Source: Luteibacter aegosomatissinici (GTDB lineage: Bacteria; Pseudomonadota; Gammaproteobacteria; Xanthomonadales; Rhodanobacteraceae). Taken from it: 64,000 nucleotides of DNA. The notes below the pieces were generated by a model, which did not search any database, had not been told where the DNA came from, and saw only the letters and a list, made by a program, of their open reading frames with translations. Shown here piece after piece: positions 8,618 to 17,505 of the stretch (position 1 is the first letter of the stretch; the number at the start of each line of letters is the position of its first letter). The stretch lies in contig NZ_CP095742.1 in NCBI RefSeq assembly GCF_023078495.1, positions 2,728,001 through 2,792,000 of the forward strand, written 5' to 3'. Made by a program: the position numbers and the translations under genes.

Positions 8618-9880
8618 TCACCCGGGCAGAATATGGCTATGCCGAAACAGCCTTATCGCCACGTCGAGACGGGCGATCCAGCTAGCCTCATCAAGCCGTG
8701 CACCTAGAATCTTCTCGACACGGTCCAGCCGGTAATTGAGCGTGTTCGGGTGGATCCCCAGTGCCGCCGCCGTCCGTCGTCGGTGCTGGGCCTGATCAAA
8801 GTAGGCCGATAGTGTCGTGAGGAGCTCGGGTTCCAGCGTGAGACGTTCGAGTAGCACGTTGAGGTATCGCAGCACGTTCGGTGCACGGAGCACACCGTCG
8901 GTCACTGCAATCTCAGAATAGGGATGGACGAGGCCGTCGCGTCCGCTCCGCAAGCCCGCATCCAGTGCCTTGAATCCCTCGTCGGCGGAATCCGCCCAGC
9001 CCGAGGCACCCGCACTCGACAAGCCCACGCCGATCGACGTGACCTCGGGCACAGTCCTGACGATGCCGTGCCCGAGGCCAAGCAGCTGTCGTTCCGTCGA
9101 GAGGACGGAGTCGCCTCGGTGCGTGGGGACCCACACCACCAGTTTGTCCCTGAGCATCATGTACACAAGTTCGTCGCTGGCCATCTTCAGCTGACGGGCA
9201 ATTCCAATGACGATCTGGCCCAGCAAGATATCTGTCCGGGATGGGAACACATCCGGCAGTGACACATCCATCACCAGGGCGGCCCTGGGGATGGTTGCGT
9301 CGATGCCCAGCGCCTCGCACACACGCAGGAAAGCCGCCGAGTCGCCCGGCGCCCCGAGCACAAGGCCCACCAGCTCACGACACAGCGTTTCCCGTCCCCG
9401 CGTGCGCCGGTACTGCTCATCGAGATACGCAGAACTCATGGTTTGCGCCACGGCATCGAAGTGCTCGAGCAGGTAGGGAGAAACGGCGTACAGGAGCCCA
9501 TCGCGCAGTTCGACATCATCAGCCAGCCCCGCAAGCATGCTCCGCCAGAGTTCCTGTGAGCCGACCCGGACCGCCGCGAGGACGGATGGCAAGGGCATCC
9601 CCTGATGTGCCCGCTGGCGCCCGCTCTCGGCGACTGCGTTTATGTCCTCCTCATTCGGCCCGCAGCCGGTCAGGAGCGTCTTGAACCAGATTGCGACGGT
9701 ACGGCTGATATTGCCTAGTACGTCAGCCCCCACCCCCCGCGGCAAGTCCGCGTAGTCACTATTCGATGCGACGATCGCCTGGTGGACCGCATCCACGATC
9801 GCCCCCTGCTCTCGCGCCAGACCTTCCGTTGCCGCCCTCAATCTCGCATCCAGTAACGGGATGCACAGCACCTTTGCCAC
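8618..9880 (-). CDS. PucR/CdaR-type transcriptional regulator
   Basis: 420 residues. The C-terminus (HRRRTAAALGIHPNTLNYRLDRVEKILG) is the PucR C-terminal helix-turn-helix (HTH_30 type), which ends many activators of purine, amino-acid and aromatic metabolism. The middle resembles the GGDEF-like CdaR region. It is divergent from a clear paralogue of similar length at 10036-11304; the shared patterns include RRVHQG in one and RQRAHQG in the other, SxxELW, and SAYLDEQ. The effector is not apparent. The 146-bp intergenic region holds a 12-bp palindrome that could serve both genes. Confidence 0.85.
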   Translation of the reverse strand: MAKVLCIPLLDARLRAATEGLAREQGAIVDAVHQAIVASNSDYADLPRGVGADVLGNISRTVAIWFKTLLTGCGPNEEDINAVAESGRQRAHQGMPLPSVLAAVRVGSQELWRSMLAGLADDVELRDGLLYAVSPYLLEHFDAVAQTMSSAYLDEQYRRTRGRETLCRELVGLVLGAPGDSAAFLRVCEALGIDATIPRAALVMDVSLPDVFPSRTDILLGQIVIGIARQLKMASDELVYMMLRDKLVVWVPTHRGDSVLSTERQLLGLGHGIVRTVPEVTSIGVGLSSAGASGWADSADEGFKALDAGLRSGRDGLVHPYSEIAVTDGVLRAPNVLRYLNVLLERLTLEPELLTTLSAYFDQAQHRRRTAAALGIHPNTLNYRLDRVEKILGARLDEASWIARLDVAIRLFRHSHILPG

Positions 9881-9964
9881 ACGCGCTCCGTTGCACTACC
9901 CGACCCGCCATGGTTGTAGCAGCGCATCCGCACAATCCCCATTGTCAAAAACGCGGTATCCGTT

Positions 9965-9976
9965 GTGGATATCCAC
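9965..9976. promoter_or_regulatory. 12-bp palindrome between divergent PucR genes (candidate operator)
   Basis: GTGGATATCCAC is a perfect 12-bp palindrome in the 146-bp region between the two divergent regulator genes, with a partial echo (GGTATCC) just upstream. Such placement fits autoregulation, but binding by either PucR protein is a guess. Confidence 0.4.
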
Positions 9977-10035
9977 CGTGCGCCGTCGCCTCTACCGATC
10001 GCCCTCGCCTGCCGCGATGAAGGACAATGACCTGT

Positions 10036-11304
10036 ATGACCATTCCCCGCCTGCACGGCCGCCTCATCGACCTCGGACAGCAGCTCGCCCGGGACCCCTC
10101 ACACATCGTTGCCCGACTGAACGAGCGGCTCGAATCGACCGAGCCAGGCTATGCCGCGCTTTCTGCGCACGTGAAACAAGATGTGCGCGAGTTCATGCAT
10201 TTCTCGGCCAGCCTGTGGTTCCGTACGGTGCTCGACGGCTTGCCGCCCACGGAGGCCGACTGGGCCACCGTCGACGCATGCGCAAGGCGCCGCGTACACC
10301 AGGGCGTGAGCCTCGGCGCGGTGCTGCATGCCTGCCGGCTGGGATCCCGGGAGCTGTGGGTCGAACTGCTCCATGCAACCAGCCATGCGGAGGATCGCCA
10401 TGCACTCCTCGATGTGTTTTCTGTGTACCTGCTCGACTACTTCGACGATCTAGCCCAACGCATCGCGTCGGCCTACCTGGACGAGCAGTTCCAGCGCGCA
10501 CGCTGGCGTGACGCATCACGCCACCAGCTGCTCAACGTGATCCTGAGCTTTCCCGATGATGAGGTGGCGTTCCGGCGCGCTGCGGAGGCATTGGGTATCG
10601 AGCCGACGGCCCCTTACACATGCCTTGTGCTGGACATGCCGCTCCCCGATACCTCGCCGGCGCATCTCGAAGGTGAACTCGATCGCCTCGTACTCGCGGC
10701 ATCCCGGGCGGTGGAGTTGCCCGCGGATGCAGTGGTGCGGGCCCTGTATCGCGACCGGCTCGTGTTCTGGATGCCCGCGCTGCGCGGCGATTCCGTTCTC
10801 GCGGCCGATCGATCCATGCGCCGGCGCGCCATGCTGATCCATAAGACGCTGCCTGGGATCCGGCGTGTCGGCATCGGCCTGACAAACACCGGACCCCACG
10901 GCTGGGCAGAGAGCCTGGCGGAGGCATCGCGCGCGTTGCAGGCCGGCGCACCGGGCGACCACCACCAGGCGATCTTCCCCTATGCGGATATCGTCCTCAA
11001 CGAAAGCGTGATGCGCTCCCCAGCTGCGCTCCGATACCTGGACGCGGTCGTCGAGCGCCTGTCTCACGATCCGGATCTCTTGTTGACGCTTTCAACGTTC
11101 CTGCATGAGGGGCAACATCGGAAACGGACCGCCGAGCGCCTGGAGATCCACACCAACACGCTGAACTACCGTCTCTCGCGCATGGAGGACATCCTGGGCG
11201 CCTCGCTCGCAGACGCCACCTGGCTTGCTCGCCTGCAGGTTGCGCTCGCGCTGCGTACCGGCAGCACCCCCTCCACGCAAGGGAGCCAGCCGCCGGACGC
11301 CTGA
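10036..11304 (+). CDS. PucR/CdaR-type transcriptional regulator (paralogue)
   Basis: About 422 residues, similar in length and layout to the divergent gene at 8618-9880. The C-terminal helix-turn-helix reads HRKRTAERLEIHTNTLNYRLSRMEDILG. Two in-frame ATGs exist, at 10027 and 10036. A GAAGGA ribosome-binding site ends only 3 nt before the first and about 12 nt before the second, so the start is uncertain. The efflux operon begins 100 bp downstream in the same direction with an inverted repeat in the gap, so this protein is a reasonable candidate regulator of that pump. Confidence 0.85.
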   Translation: MTIPRLHGRLIDLGQQLARDPSHIVARLNERLESTEPGYAALSAHVKQDVREFMHFSASLWFRTVLDGLPPTEADWATVDACARRRVHQGVSLGAVLHACRLGSRELWVELLHATSHAEDRHALLDVFSVYLLDYFDDLAQRIASAYLDEQFQRARWRDASRHQLLNVILSFPDDEVAFRRAAEALGIEPTAPYTCLVLDMPLPDTSPAHLEGELDRLVLAASRAVELPADAVVRALYRDRLVFWMPALRGDSVLAADRSMRRRAMLIHKTLPGIRRVGIGLTNTGPHGWAESLAEASRALQAGAPGDHHQAIFPYADIVLNESVMRSPAALRYLDAVVERLSHDPDLLLTLSTFLHEGQHRKRTAERLEIHTNTLNYRLSRMEDILGASLADATWLARLQVALALRTGSTPSTQGSQPPDA

Positions 11305-11311
11305 GCCTCCC

Positions 11312-11346
11312 TGTGCAAAACATCACGCTGGCTGTGTGTTTGCACA
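11312..11346. promoter_or_regulatory. Inverted repeat upstream of efflux operon (candidate operator)
   Basis: TGTGCAAA at 11312-11319 and its exact reverse complement TTTGCACA at 11339-11346, separated by 19 nt. It lies about 58 nt before the DUF1656 start codon and just after the PucR stop. An 8-bp perfect dyad in a 100-bp gap before an efflux operon suggests a regulator-binding site. No clear -35/-10 pair with normal spacing was found next to it. Confidence 0.5.
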
Positions 11347-11403
11347 ATGGAAAGGAGCCTCTAGCCGCTTTAAAACCTGCCGATACCGCACTGCAGGTTC
11401 CCC

Positions 11404-11610
11404 ATGACGCTTTCCCCCACGATTTCGGTTTTCGGATCCTTCTTCCCCACCTGGCTGCTGCTCGTCGTCCTGGGCATCGTGTTTGCGCTGGTGGTGCGAC
11501 TGGTTTGCACGCTGACGAAGTGGCATGAGGCCCTGCCCGTTCCCGTCCTCTTCTATGCCGCATGCGCGGGCATCTTCGTTTTCGGCGCGTATCTCGCATG
11601 CCTGGCATGA
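11404..11610 (+). CDS. DUF1656 small inner-membrane protein (AaeX-like)
   Basis: 68 residues with two hydrophobic helices (about 14-35 and 48-66) and the SVFGSFFPTWLLL opening typical of DUF1656. Proteins of this family head aae/emr-type efflux operons, before a HlyD adaptor and a FUSC pump; that order is followed here. Its stop overlaps the next start as ATGA, showing translational coupling. The molecular role of the family is poorly known. Confidence 0.88.
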   Translation: MTLSPTISVFGSFFPTWLLLVVLGIVFALVVRLVCTLTKWHEALPVPVLFYAACAGIFVFGAYLACLA

Positions 11611-12632
11611 AGGCAGGACACCGCGCCGGCTGGGCCGCGACGATCATCGCCATCGTGCTTGTGCTAGCGCTGTTTGGACTCGTCTTAAGCCGGCTCGCGG
11701 CGCGGCCACGTACGCATGTCGCCTCGCTATACGCCGAGAGCACCGCCGTCGCCCCCGAGGTCACGGGACGCCTGTCCGCCCTCCTCGTCCACGAGAACCA
11801 ACGCGTTCACGCAGGGGAACCGCTTGCGCAGATCGACCCCGAACCGTTTGAGCTCCGGGTGCGCCAGGCGCGTGCGCAGGTCGCCGCCCTCGAAGCTCAA
11901 CTGGGCGTTGGCACCCGCCAGGTGCGGGCCCAGGGCTCGGGGGCGGACGCGGCGGCCACGAACATCACCCGCGCGCGTACCCAACTCCAGCTCGCCGACG
12001 AGACGGTCCGGCGCCTCGCGCCACTGGTGGGTCCTGGCTTTGTCACCCGTCAGAAGATGGATGAAGCGGACGCCAACCAGCGCTCAGCTGCAGCCGCGCT
12101 CAATGCGGCCATCCAGCAAGCCGACCAGGCGCGATCAGGCGTTGGCGACACGCTGAGCCTTGAGGCGCAGCTCGATGGCGCCCGCTCGTCCCTGCAGCTG
12201 GCCGAACGCGACCTGCGCCTGACCACCATTCGCGCACCGTTCGACGGCATCGTGACCGGCCTGGCCCTCGCCGAAGGTACCTTCGCATCCGCCGGCCATC
12301 CCCTCTTCACACTGATCGATTCGCGCCGCTGGTATGCGATCGCGGACTTTCGCGAAACCGACCTGCCCCACATCGCACCTGGCGACGAGGCCTCCGTGTG
12401 GGTCATCGGCGATACGACCCGCGCTTTGCCGGGCCACGTCATCAGCCTGGGCCACGGCGTGCGCAGCGAGGCCTCTGACGGTCCGGGGCTCCCGTCGGTC
12501 GAGCGCTCCCTGAAATGGGTGGTCATCGCGCAGCGCTATCCCGTTCGCATCGAACTCGATCATCCACCCGCGGACCTCATGCGCGTGGGGGCCACGGTCA
12601 CCGTTGTCGTCCGGAGGCAGGGTGGCCACTGA
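11607..12632 (+). CDS. HlyD/EmrA-family periplasmic adaptor of efflux pump (AaeA-like)
   Basis: 341 residues. One N-terminal membrane helix (about 10-33), then the lipoyl half-motif (VAPEVTGRLSALLVHENQRV), a coiled-coil hairpin rich in Ala/Gln/Arg, the second lipoyl half (TTIRAPFDGIVTGLALAEG) and a beta-barrel. Start ATG at 11607 overlaps the DUF1656 stop. It would bridge the FUSC inner-membrane protein and the outer-membrane factor encoded next, a tripartite pump of the p-hydroxybenzoate/aromatic-acid efflux type. The substrate cannot be read from sequence. Confidence 0.9.
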   Translation: MKAGHRAGWAATIIAIVLVLALFGLVLSRLAARPRTHVASLYAESTAVAPEVTGRLSALLVHENQRVHAGEPLAQIDPEPFELRVRQARAQVAALEAQLGVGTRQVRAQGSGADAAATNITRARTQLQLADETVRRLAPLVGPGFVTRQKMDEADANQRSAAAALNAAIQQADQARSGVGDTLSLEAQLDGARSSLQLAERDLRLTTIRAPFDGIVTGLALAEGTFASAGHPLFTLIDSRRWYAIADFRETDLPHIAPGDEASVWVIGDTTRALPGHVISLGHGVRSEASDGPGLPSVERSLKWVVIAQRYPVRIELDHPPADLMRVGATVTVVVRRQGGH

Positions 12633-14331
12633 CGCACGCACGCCATGGTTGGCGATGGCACGTGCCGACCTTCGCCTTGACGGCCACCGTTGGGGCCGCA
12701 TGATTCGAACGACGGCCTGCGCAACCCTCGTCGCGACGGTCTTCCTCGTTTTTCGGGTGCCGCTACCCGCCTATGGCGCGTACGTCGTGCTCATGGCGTC
12801 CCAGCGCGACATGTCGACATCGGCGATCCAGTCGGCCGGCGCTTTCGTGGCTGGCCTCGTATCGATATCGGCCAGCCTCCTGCTCTACATGCTGGATATC
12901 AGTGAACCGGCACTACGCATTCCGCTCATGGCAGGGGTCATGTTCCTGGCCATGTTCGCCTCCCGACTGGAGCGGATCGGGCCGGTGGTCTTCCTCGCCG
13001 GCTTCCTGCTCGTGGTCACGCAGACCCTGGCGGACCAGATACCGGATGCCGAAGCGCTGACACACCTGCTGCTGTGGCTGCTGCTCATCCTGGGCGTGGC
13101 GTGTGCGCTCGTCCCTCTCGTCGAGGCCGCATTCGGCCGGTCGGCGCGCGCGGTGTTCGACGATGGCCTCGATGCAGCGCTTCGCCCAGCGCCCGTCGAA
13201 CCGGCGCGCGCGGACGTCTCGATGCGGGAGCTGGCGGCGCTGGCGTCCCGGCTTGGTGAAGATGCCATGGCGCGACTGGGCACGACGTGGCAAATCGCGA
13301 CCTGCGCCGCGCTGGCGCGGACGATGCCCGGCCCGACAAGCATGCGCCTCCTCGCCCGCGCCGAGGCCCTACGCTCATTGCTACGCCACCGCACGCCCTT
13401 CGCCACTGCGGTGCCCGTGGACGAGGGCACGTCGTTCGACCACGTGGGTGGTGCCCGCTTTGCACTCAAGGCGACGCTCGCGGCCATGACGTGCTACGTG
13501 GTTTATTCCGCACTCGACTGGTCGGGCCTGCGCACATCGATCATCACCTGTTTCTTCGTTGCACTCGCCAGTACCGGGGAAACCATTCACAAGCTGGGGC
13601 TACGCCTCGCCGGCGCAGCGACCGGAGGCTTCATTGCCGGTGTGAGCATCATCTTCCTGTTCCCCGTGATGGACGACATAGGCAGCTTCATCGTCCTTTT
13701 CTTCCTCGTCACGCTGGGCTGTAGCTGGATAGCTACCGCAGGTCCGTTGATCGCCTATGCCGGCCTCCAGACCGCGTTCGCCTTCTTCCTCGGCGTGCTT
13801 CAAGACACGGGCCCCACGGATGACCTGACCGTGCTGCGCGACCGGCTGATCGGCATCCTGCTCGGCAACATCGCCATGAGTGTCGTGTTTGCAACACTCT
13901 GGCCCATCAGCACGCAAGCCAGCCTTGAACGTGTGGCTTCCCGCATGCTGCGTCGACTTCGCGGGATCGCCGCCAGTACCTTGCCAGCGCATCCGTCGGA
14001 TGTCATCGGGACGGCCGTGGATCTGGAAGACATGGGGCGCCTTGCCGTCATCGCTTCGTTTGAGCCAGCACGCGATGCCATGGCACCTATGCAACAACAC
14101 GACCGGCTGTACGCGCTCACCCGGGTCGCGGTGTGGACGCTGGCCGTTCCGGACAGCACCGTGAACCGGAATGATCGCGATTGGCTGTGTTCGGCACTCG
14201 CCCGGCTCGCGGAAGGCACCCGTGATGGTCTCGAAGGCGGGGTTCTACAAGCCCCACCCACGGGCGTGCTTCCCGACGACCTGGTGGCGGCCATTGCCAC
14301 GCTCGATGCGAGGCCATTCCGTGTCTCGTAA
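12622..14331 (+). CDS. FUSC-family inner-membrane efflux protein (AaeB-like)
   Basis: About 569 residues with two blocks of membrane helices (roughly 30-170 and 290-430) separated by a cytoplasmic segment, the fusaric-acid-resistance/FUSC layout. GTG at 12622 is chosen because GGAGG lies 4 nt before it; the gene then overlaps the end of the adaptor gene by 11 nt. It is the transporter subunit of the pump with the genes on either side. Confidence 0.88.
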   Translation: MATDARTPWLAMARADLRLDGHRWGRMIRTTACATLVATVFLVFRVPLPAYGAYVVLMASQRDMSTSAIQSAGAFVAGLVSISASLLLYMLDISEPALRIPLMAGVMFLAMFASRLERIGPVVFLAGFLLVVTQTLADQIPDAEALTHLLLWLLLILGVACALVPLVEAAFGRSARAVFDDGLDAALRPAPVEPARADVSMRELAALASRLGEDAMARLGTTWQIATCAALARTMPGPTSMRLLARAEALRSLLRHRTPFATAVPVDEGTSFDHVGGARFALKATLAAMTCYVVYSALDWSGLRTSIITCFFVALASTGETIHKLGLRLAGAATGGFIAGVSIIFLFPVMDDIGSFIVLFFLVTLGCSWIATAGPLIAYAGLQTAFAFFLGVLQDTGPTDDLTVLRDRLIGILLGNIAMSVVFATLWPISTQASLERVASRMLRRLRGIAASTLPAHPSDVIGTAVDLEDMGRLAVIASFEPARDAMAPMQQHDRLYALTRVAVWTLAVPDSTVNRNDRDWLCSALARLAEGTRDGLEGGVLQAPPTGVLPDDLVAAIATLDARPFRVS

Positions 14332-15664
14332 CCTGCTGTGCTCGCTGCTCCTGCTCATCCCGGCTACTGCACTATGCGCGCCACCACCCATGGCGCCGTA
14401 TGACCTTGCCGGATTGATCGACCTGGCCCAACGCACCAGCCCCGAGACGCGCCAGGCGTGGGATGAGGCGCAGGCCGCTGCCGCTGGCGCTGGTCTCGCG
14501 CGCAGCGCCTACCTGCCCCAGCTGGCCGTTGAGGCACTCGCGGGCGCGCAACGTACGCCGCTGCCAGCACCTGCCACTGTCGTCGCCCGGGGCTATTTCG
14601 TATCGGACACACGGGAATCGATTCCGTCGCTGACGGTCAAGTGGTTGCTGTTCGATTTTGGCCGCCGCGATGCGGCCCGCGACCGCGCGGACGCGACCGT
14701 GTTTGTCGCCAATGCGGCCTTCACCGGCGCGCACCAGACACTCGTATTCACCATCACCCGCGACTACTACGCGGTACGTGCCGCGCAGGGCAAGGAACGC
14801 TCGGCGCAAAAGGCACTGGAAACCGCAACCATCGAACAACTCGCGGTGACCGCACGGCAAAAGCACGAGCTCGCCACGGTGGTGGAAGCCGCTCGCGCCG
14901 ATCGACAGGTGGCACAAGCCCGCCTTGCGGTCGTCAGGACAGGCGCGGCCAGGACGGTCGCGCTGTCCGCGCTCCTCGCCGACATCGGGCTGCCACCGGA
15001 TACAGCCCTCACGCTGGTACCGGACGAGATGACGAACCTTCCGCTGCCGCCCGCATCGGACGTGGCCCGGTATGTCGATGCGGCTCTCGCCCGGCGGCCC
15101 GACCTGCTTGCCGCGCAAGGGAAGCTCGAGGCCGCCGAAGCCGGCGTGCGCGCTGCCAAGGCCGACGATCGTCCGACCGTCTCGTTGCTCGGGCAGGCCT
15201 TCCTCAACGATGGACGGCTGCGCTCGGACGGCGGCGCCTGGTCCTCCGTCCATCGCCCTGGCGGTGCCCTCTTCGTCCAGTTCAGCTGGCCGCTTTACGA
15301 TGGCGGGATGCGCCATTCCTCACGGCTTGCCGCCGAGGCAGCGCGTGATGCGGCGCAGGACAGCCTGGAGGCGGCCAGGCGGAAGGCTGAGAAGCAGGTC
15401 TCAAATGCCTTTCATGCGCTGAAGACGGCGCTCGCCGAGGTCGAAGCAGCGCACGCGGTGACCCTCGCGGCGACGGTGTCACACGATGCAGCGCTCAGCG
15501 CATACCGCCACGGGCTTGCCACGTTCGACGAGCTTTCGGCCGAAGGCAATGCACTGGCCGCCGCGGAGTCGGACGAGGAAGACGCGCGAGCCAACGCGTT
15601 CGCCTCAGCGGCCGGCCTGGCCCTCGCTACCGGCGAGGCGCACCCTGATCCCGGCGGCCCGTGA
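14321..15664 (+). CDS. Outer-membrane factor (TolC/NodT-like) of the efflux operon
   Basis: 447 residues with a signal peptide (LLCSLLLLIPATALCAP) and two outer-membrane-efflux repeats with long Ala/Glu/Arg-rich helices (for example LVFTITRDYYAVRAAQG and VSNAFHALKTALAEVE). GTG at 14321 has GAGG 6 nt upstream and overlaps the FUSC stop; an ATG at 14306 is possible. No lipobox is evident. It completes the tripartite pump. Its TGA lies in the loop of an 8-bp hairpin. Confidence 0.88.
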   Translation: MSRNLLCSLLLLIPATALCAPPPMAPYDLAGLIDLAQRTSPETRQAWDEAQAAAAGAGLARSAYLPQLAVEALAGAQRTPLPAPATVVARGYFVSDTRESIPSLTVKWLLFDFGRRDAARDRADATVFVANAAFTGAHQTLVFTITRDYYAVRAAQGKERSAQKALETATIEQLAVTARQKHELATVVEAARADRQVAQARLAVVRTGAARTVALSALLADIGLPPDTALTLVPDEMTNLPLPPASDVARYVDAALARRPDLLAAQGKLEAAEAGVRAAKADDRPTVSLLGQAFLNDGRLRSDGGAWSSVHRPGGALFVQFSWPLYDGGMRHSSRLAAEAARDAAQDSLEAARRKAEKQVSNAFHALKTALAEVEAAHAVTLAATVSHDAALSAYRHGLATFDELSAEGNALAAAESDEEDARANAFASAAGLALATGEAHPDPGGP

Positions 15665-15673
15665 GCGGGCCGC
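15654..15673. promoter_or_regulatory. Hairpin enclosing the efflux operon's last stop codon
   Basis: GCGGCCCG-TGAG-CGGGCCGC is a perfect 8-bp stem whose 4-nt loop holds the TGA of the outer-membrane factor. There is no T run on either side, so it is not a standard terminator. It also covers the GTG that would start the next small gene. Confidence 0.5.
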
Positions 15674-15855
15674 TGAACCGGCAGCCCTTGGATGGCGGCA
15701 CCAAGCGGCGGTACCCAGCGCACGTGAAGACCGAAGCCGTCCGGCGGGTGCGGGTAGCACGTGAACCTGTGGCCGTTGTTGCGCGGGATCTCTCCGTGAA
15801 GACCGGCAGCCTTTACATCTGGTTGCGCAAAGCCGACATCCTGGATCCGGTCTAA
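15661..15855 (+). CDS. Small IS3 OrfA-like helix-turn-helix protein
   Basis: 64 residues; KRRYPAHVKTEAVRRVRVAR and SVKTGSLYIWLRKADI resemble the N-terminal helix-turn-helix of IS3-family OrfA transposases (KRRYxxEFKxEAVxLV ... WLRK). The GTG start overlaps the efflux gene stop as GTGA and sits inside the hairpin. No OrfB, terminal repeats or IS body follow. It is either a remnant or a recruited DNA-binding protein. Confidence 0.55.
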   Translation: MSGPLNRQPLDGGTKRRYPAHVKTEAVRRVRVAREPVAVVARDLSVKTGSLYIWLRKADILDPV

Positions 15856-15864
15856 ATGGCGATG

Positions 15865-16308
15865 TTACCGCGCGGGAGTGAAGGCAGATCGCGTTCCGCC
15901 TCGCTCGCTCCGCCAACGCCTCGGCGGCCAACCAACGACACGCTTGAACACATTCGAGAAGTGCGACTGGTCCGACATCCCGCAGGCCAGCGCGACGTCG
16001 GCAAGCGACATATCCGTGGAGAGCATCAAGTACTGCGCATAGGCCATGCGCCGACGGGTGATGTATTGCCCCGGCCGCTCCCCGAACGTGGCCTTGAAGC
16101 TTCGGTAGAAGTGCCCGACCGACATGTTCAACAGGCCCGCGACTGCGGTGATGTCAACGCGTTCGCCCAAGTGTTGCTCGATGTAATCCATCACCCGCTT
16201 CCCGTCCGCGCCCAACAGGCGGGCCGACGGCTTGGGCCGCACATCCATCAACGACTGCTGCATTGCGCCATCGACCATCTGGTTAAACGGCCACTGTGGT
16301 GGCAACAC
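15865..16308 (-). CDS. AraC-family DNA-binding protein, short (HTH domain only)
   Basis: 147 residues. About residues 35-140 are an AraC C-terminal domain with both helix-turn-helix motifs (LLNMSVGHFYRSFKATFGERP, then LADVALACGMSDQSHFSNVFKRVVG). The usual N-terminal sensing domain is missing and the start is uncertain (ATG at 16308, 16278 or 16263; none has a clear ribosome-binding site). It may be a naturally short regulator or a truncated gene. It is divergent from the full-length AraC regulator at 16470. Confidence 0.75.
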   Translation of the reverse strand: MLPPQWPFNQMVDGAMQQSLMDVRPKPSARLLGADGKRVMDYIEQHLGERVDITAVAGLLNMSVGHFYRSFKATFGERPGQYITRRRMAYAQYLMLSTDMSLADVALACGMSDQSHFSNVFKRVVGWPPRRWRSERGGTRSAFTPAR

Positions 16309-16469
16309 GCAGCCAATGGCATTGGCGATTCAACCAACGGATATTGGAAAAATCCCGTGACGCCCGCACGGCCCGCGAGAAGCAAGGCGCGCCTATTTAC
16401 AGCAATGCCACGCAAGAACGTGTCCCTGCAGGCGCAGGCACAATCACGCCATCTACCGGACACAGCACG

Positions 16470-17417
16470 ATGTCCCAGCTGACCCCGAACCCGCCACAGG
16501 CCCCGACCGCGCTTTCCATTGACGCGATCCTGCATGCCCGGCCCCAGCTTCCCCTCGCCACGAGCAGGGGCCGGGGCTGGTCCGGCGTGACCCTGGACGT
16601 ACACCGCAGCTATTCGAACGTGGCCGAATCGTACGCGCCGCTCGACCACCACATGGTGCATCTCTGCACGTCAGGCGCGTCGCGCCTGACCCAGATGCGG
16701 GCGGGTGCGGTCGACACACGGACCATTCGGGCCGGCCACACGCTCATCATGCCGGCGGGTTATTCGTCGTCCTGGGACGGTGATGCCGCGCCCTCGGCGC
16801 GACTGCGCATCCCCACCTCCCTTGTGACGCACGCGGCCGACGAACTCGGCGACGCGGGACCGGTGCGCCTGGAGGTGGTGAATGTTTTCGATACGTTCGA
16901 TCCCACCATCACGCGTCTGGCCCAGGCGTATGTTGCCGAACTCGACCTGGCCCCGCATCCGTGCCAGCGCCTCATCGTCGACGCGCTCTCCAGCGCACTG
17001 GCGGCGCATCTCCTCCGCCGCTACAACGTCTTTCGGCCCGTCGAGCGGCAGCGAACGCGCGGGCTTGGCCGGACCGAGATAACCCGACTCACCGACTACA
17101 TCGAAGATAACCTGCACCGCCCGATCGGGCTGGCGGAACTCGCGGCGATCGTCGGCGTCAGCCGTTTCCACTTCTGTCGCGTGTTCAAGCAGACCATGGG
17201 CGTCACCGCATTTGCCTTTGTCGAAGAGTGCCGCATCCGCCGCGCCCGCCAGCTCGTGGTCGAGACTGCGTTGTCACTAGCCGATATCGCCCTGCTCGCG
17301 GGATTCTCGGACCAGAGCCATTTCACGCGGCGGTTCACCTTCCACGTCGGCGCCACACCGGGCGCCTTCGCACGTGAGTACGGTCCCCGCCGTTCGCGCG
17401 GCGCGCGGTCATCCTGA
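16470..17417 (+). CDS. AraC-family transcriptional regulator
   Basis: 315 residues. An N-terminal cupin-like sensing region is followed by two C-terminal helix-turn-helix motifs (LAELAAIVGVSRFHFCRVFK and LADIALLAGFSDQSHFTRRF). The ATG at 16470 is the first start that leaves a normal family length; the frame stays open upstream. It is divergent from the short AraC protein. Regulated genes are not evident; the nearby efflux operon and antiporter are candidates by proximity only. Confidence 0.85.
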   Translation: MSQLTPNPPQAPTALSIDAILHARPQLPLATSRGRGWSGVTLDVHRSYSNVAESYAPLDHHMVHLCTSGASRLTQMRAGAVDTRTIRAGHTLIMPAGYSSSWDGDAAPSARLRIPTSLVTHAADELGDAGPVRLEVVNVFDTFDPTITRLAQAYVAELDLAPHPCQRLIVDALSSALAAHLLRRYNVFRPVERQRTRGLGRTEITRLTDYIEDNLHRPIGLAELAAIVGVSRFHFCRVFKQTMGVTAFAFVEECRIRRARQLVVETALSLADIALLAGFSDQSHFTRRFTFHVGATPGAFAREYGPRRSRGARSS

Positions 17418-17505
17418 GCGCAACCGATGCCCAGACTTCGCAACGCGGGGCCAGCCGCAAAGGTGCGCACGGACGTAGTATCTGGTGTCCAATGGAGGGA
17501 AGCGC

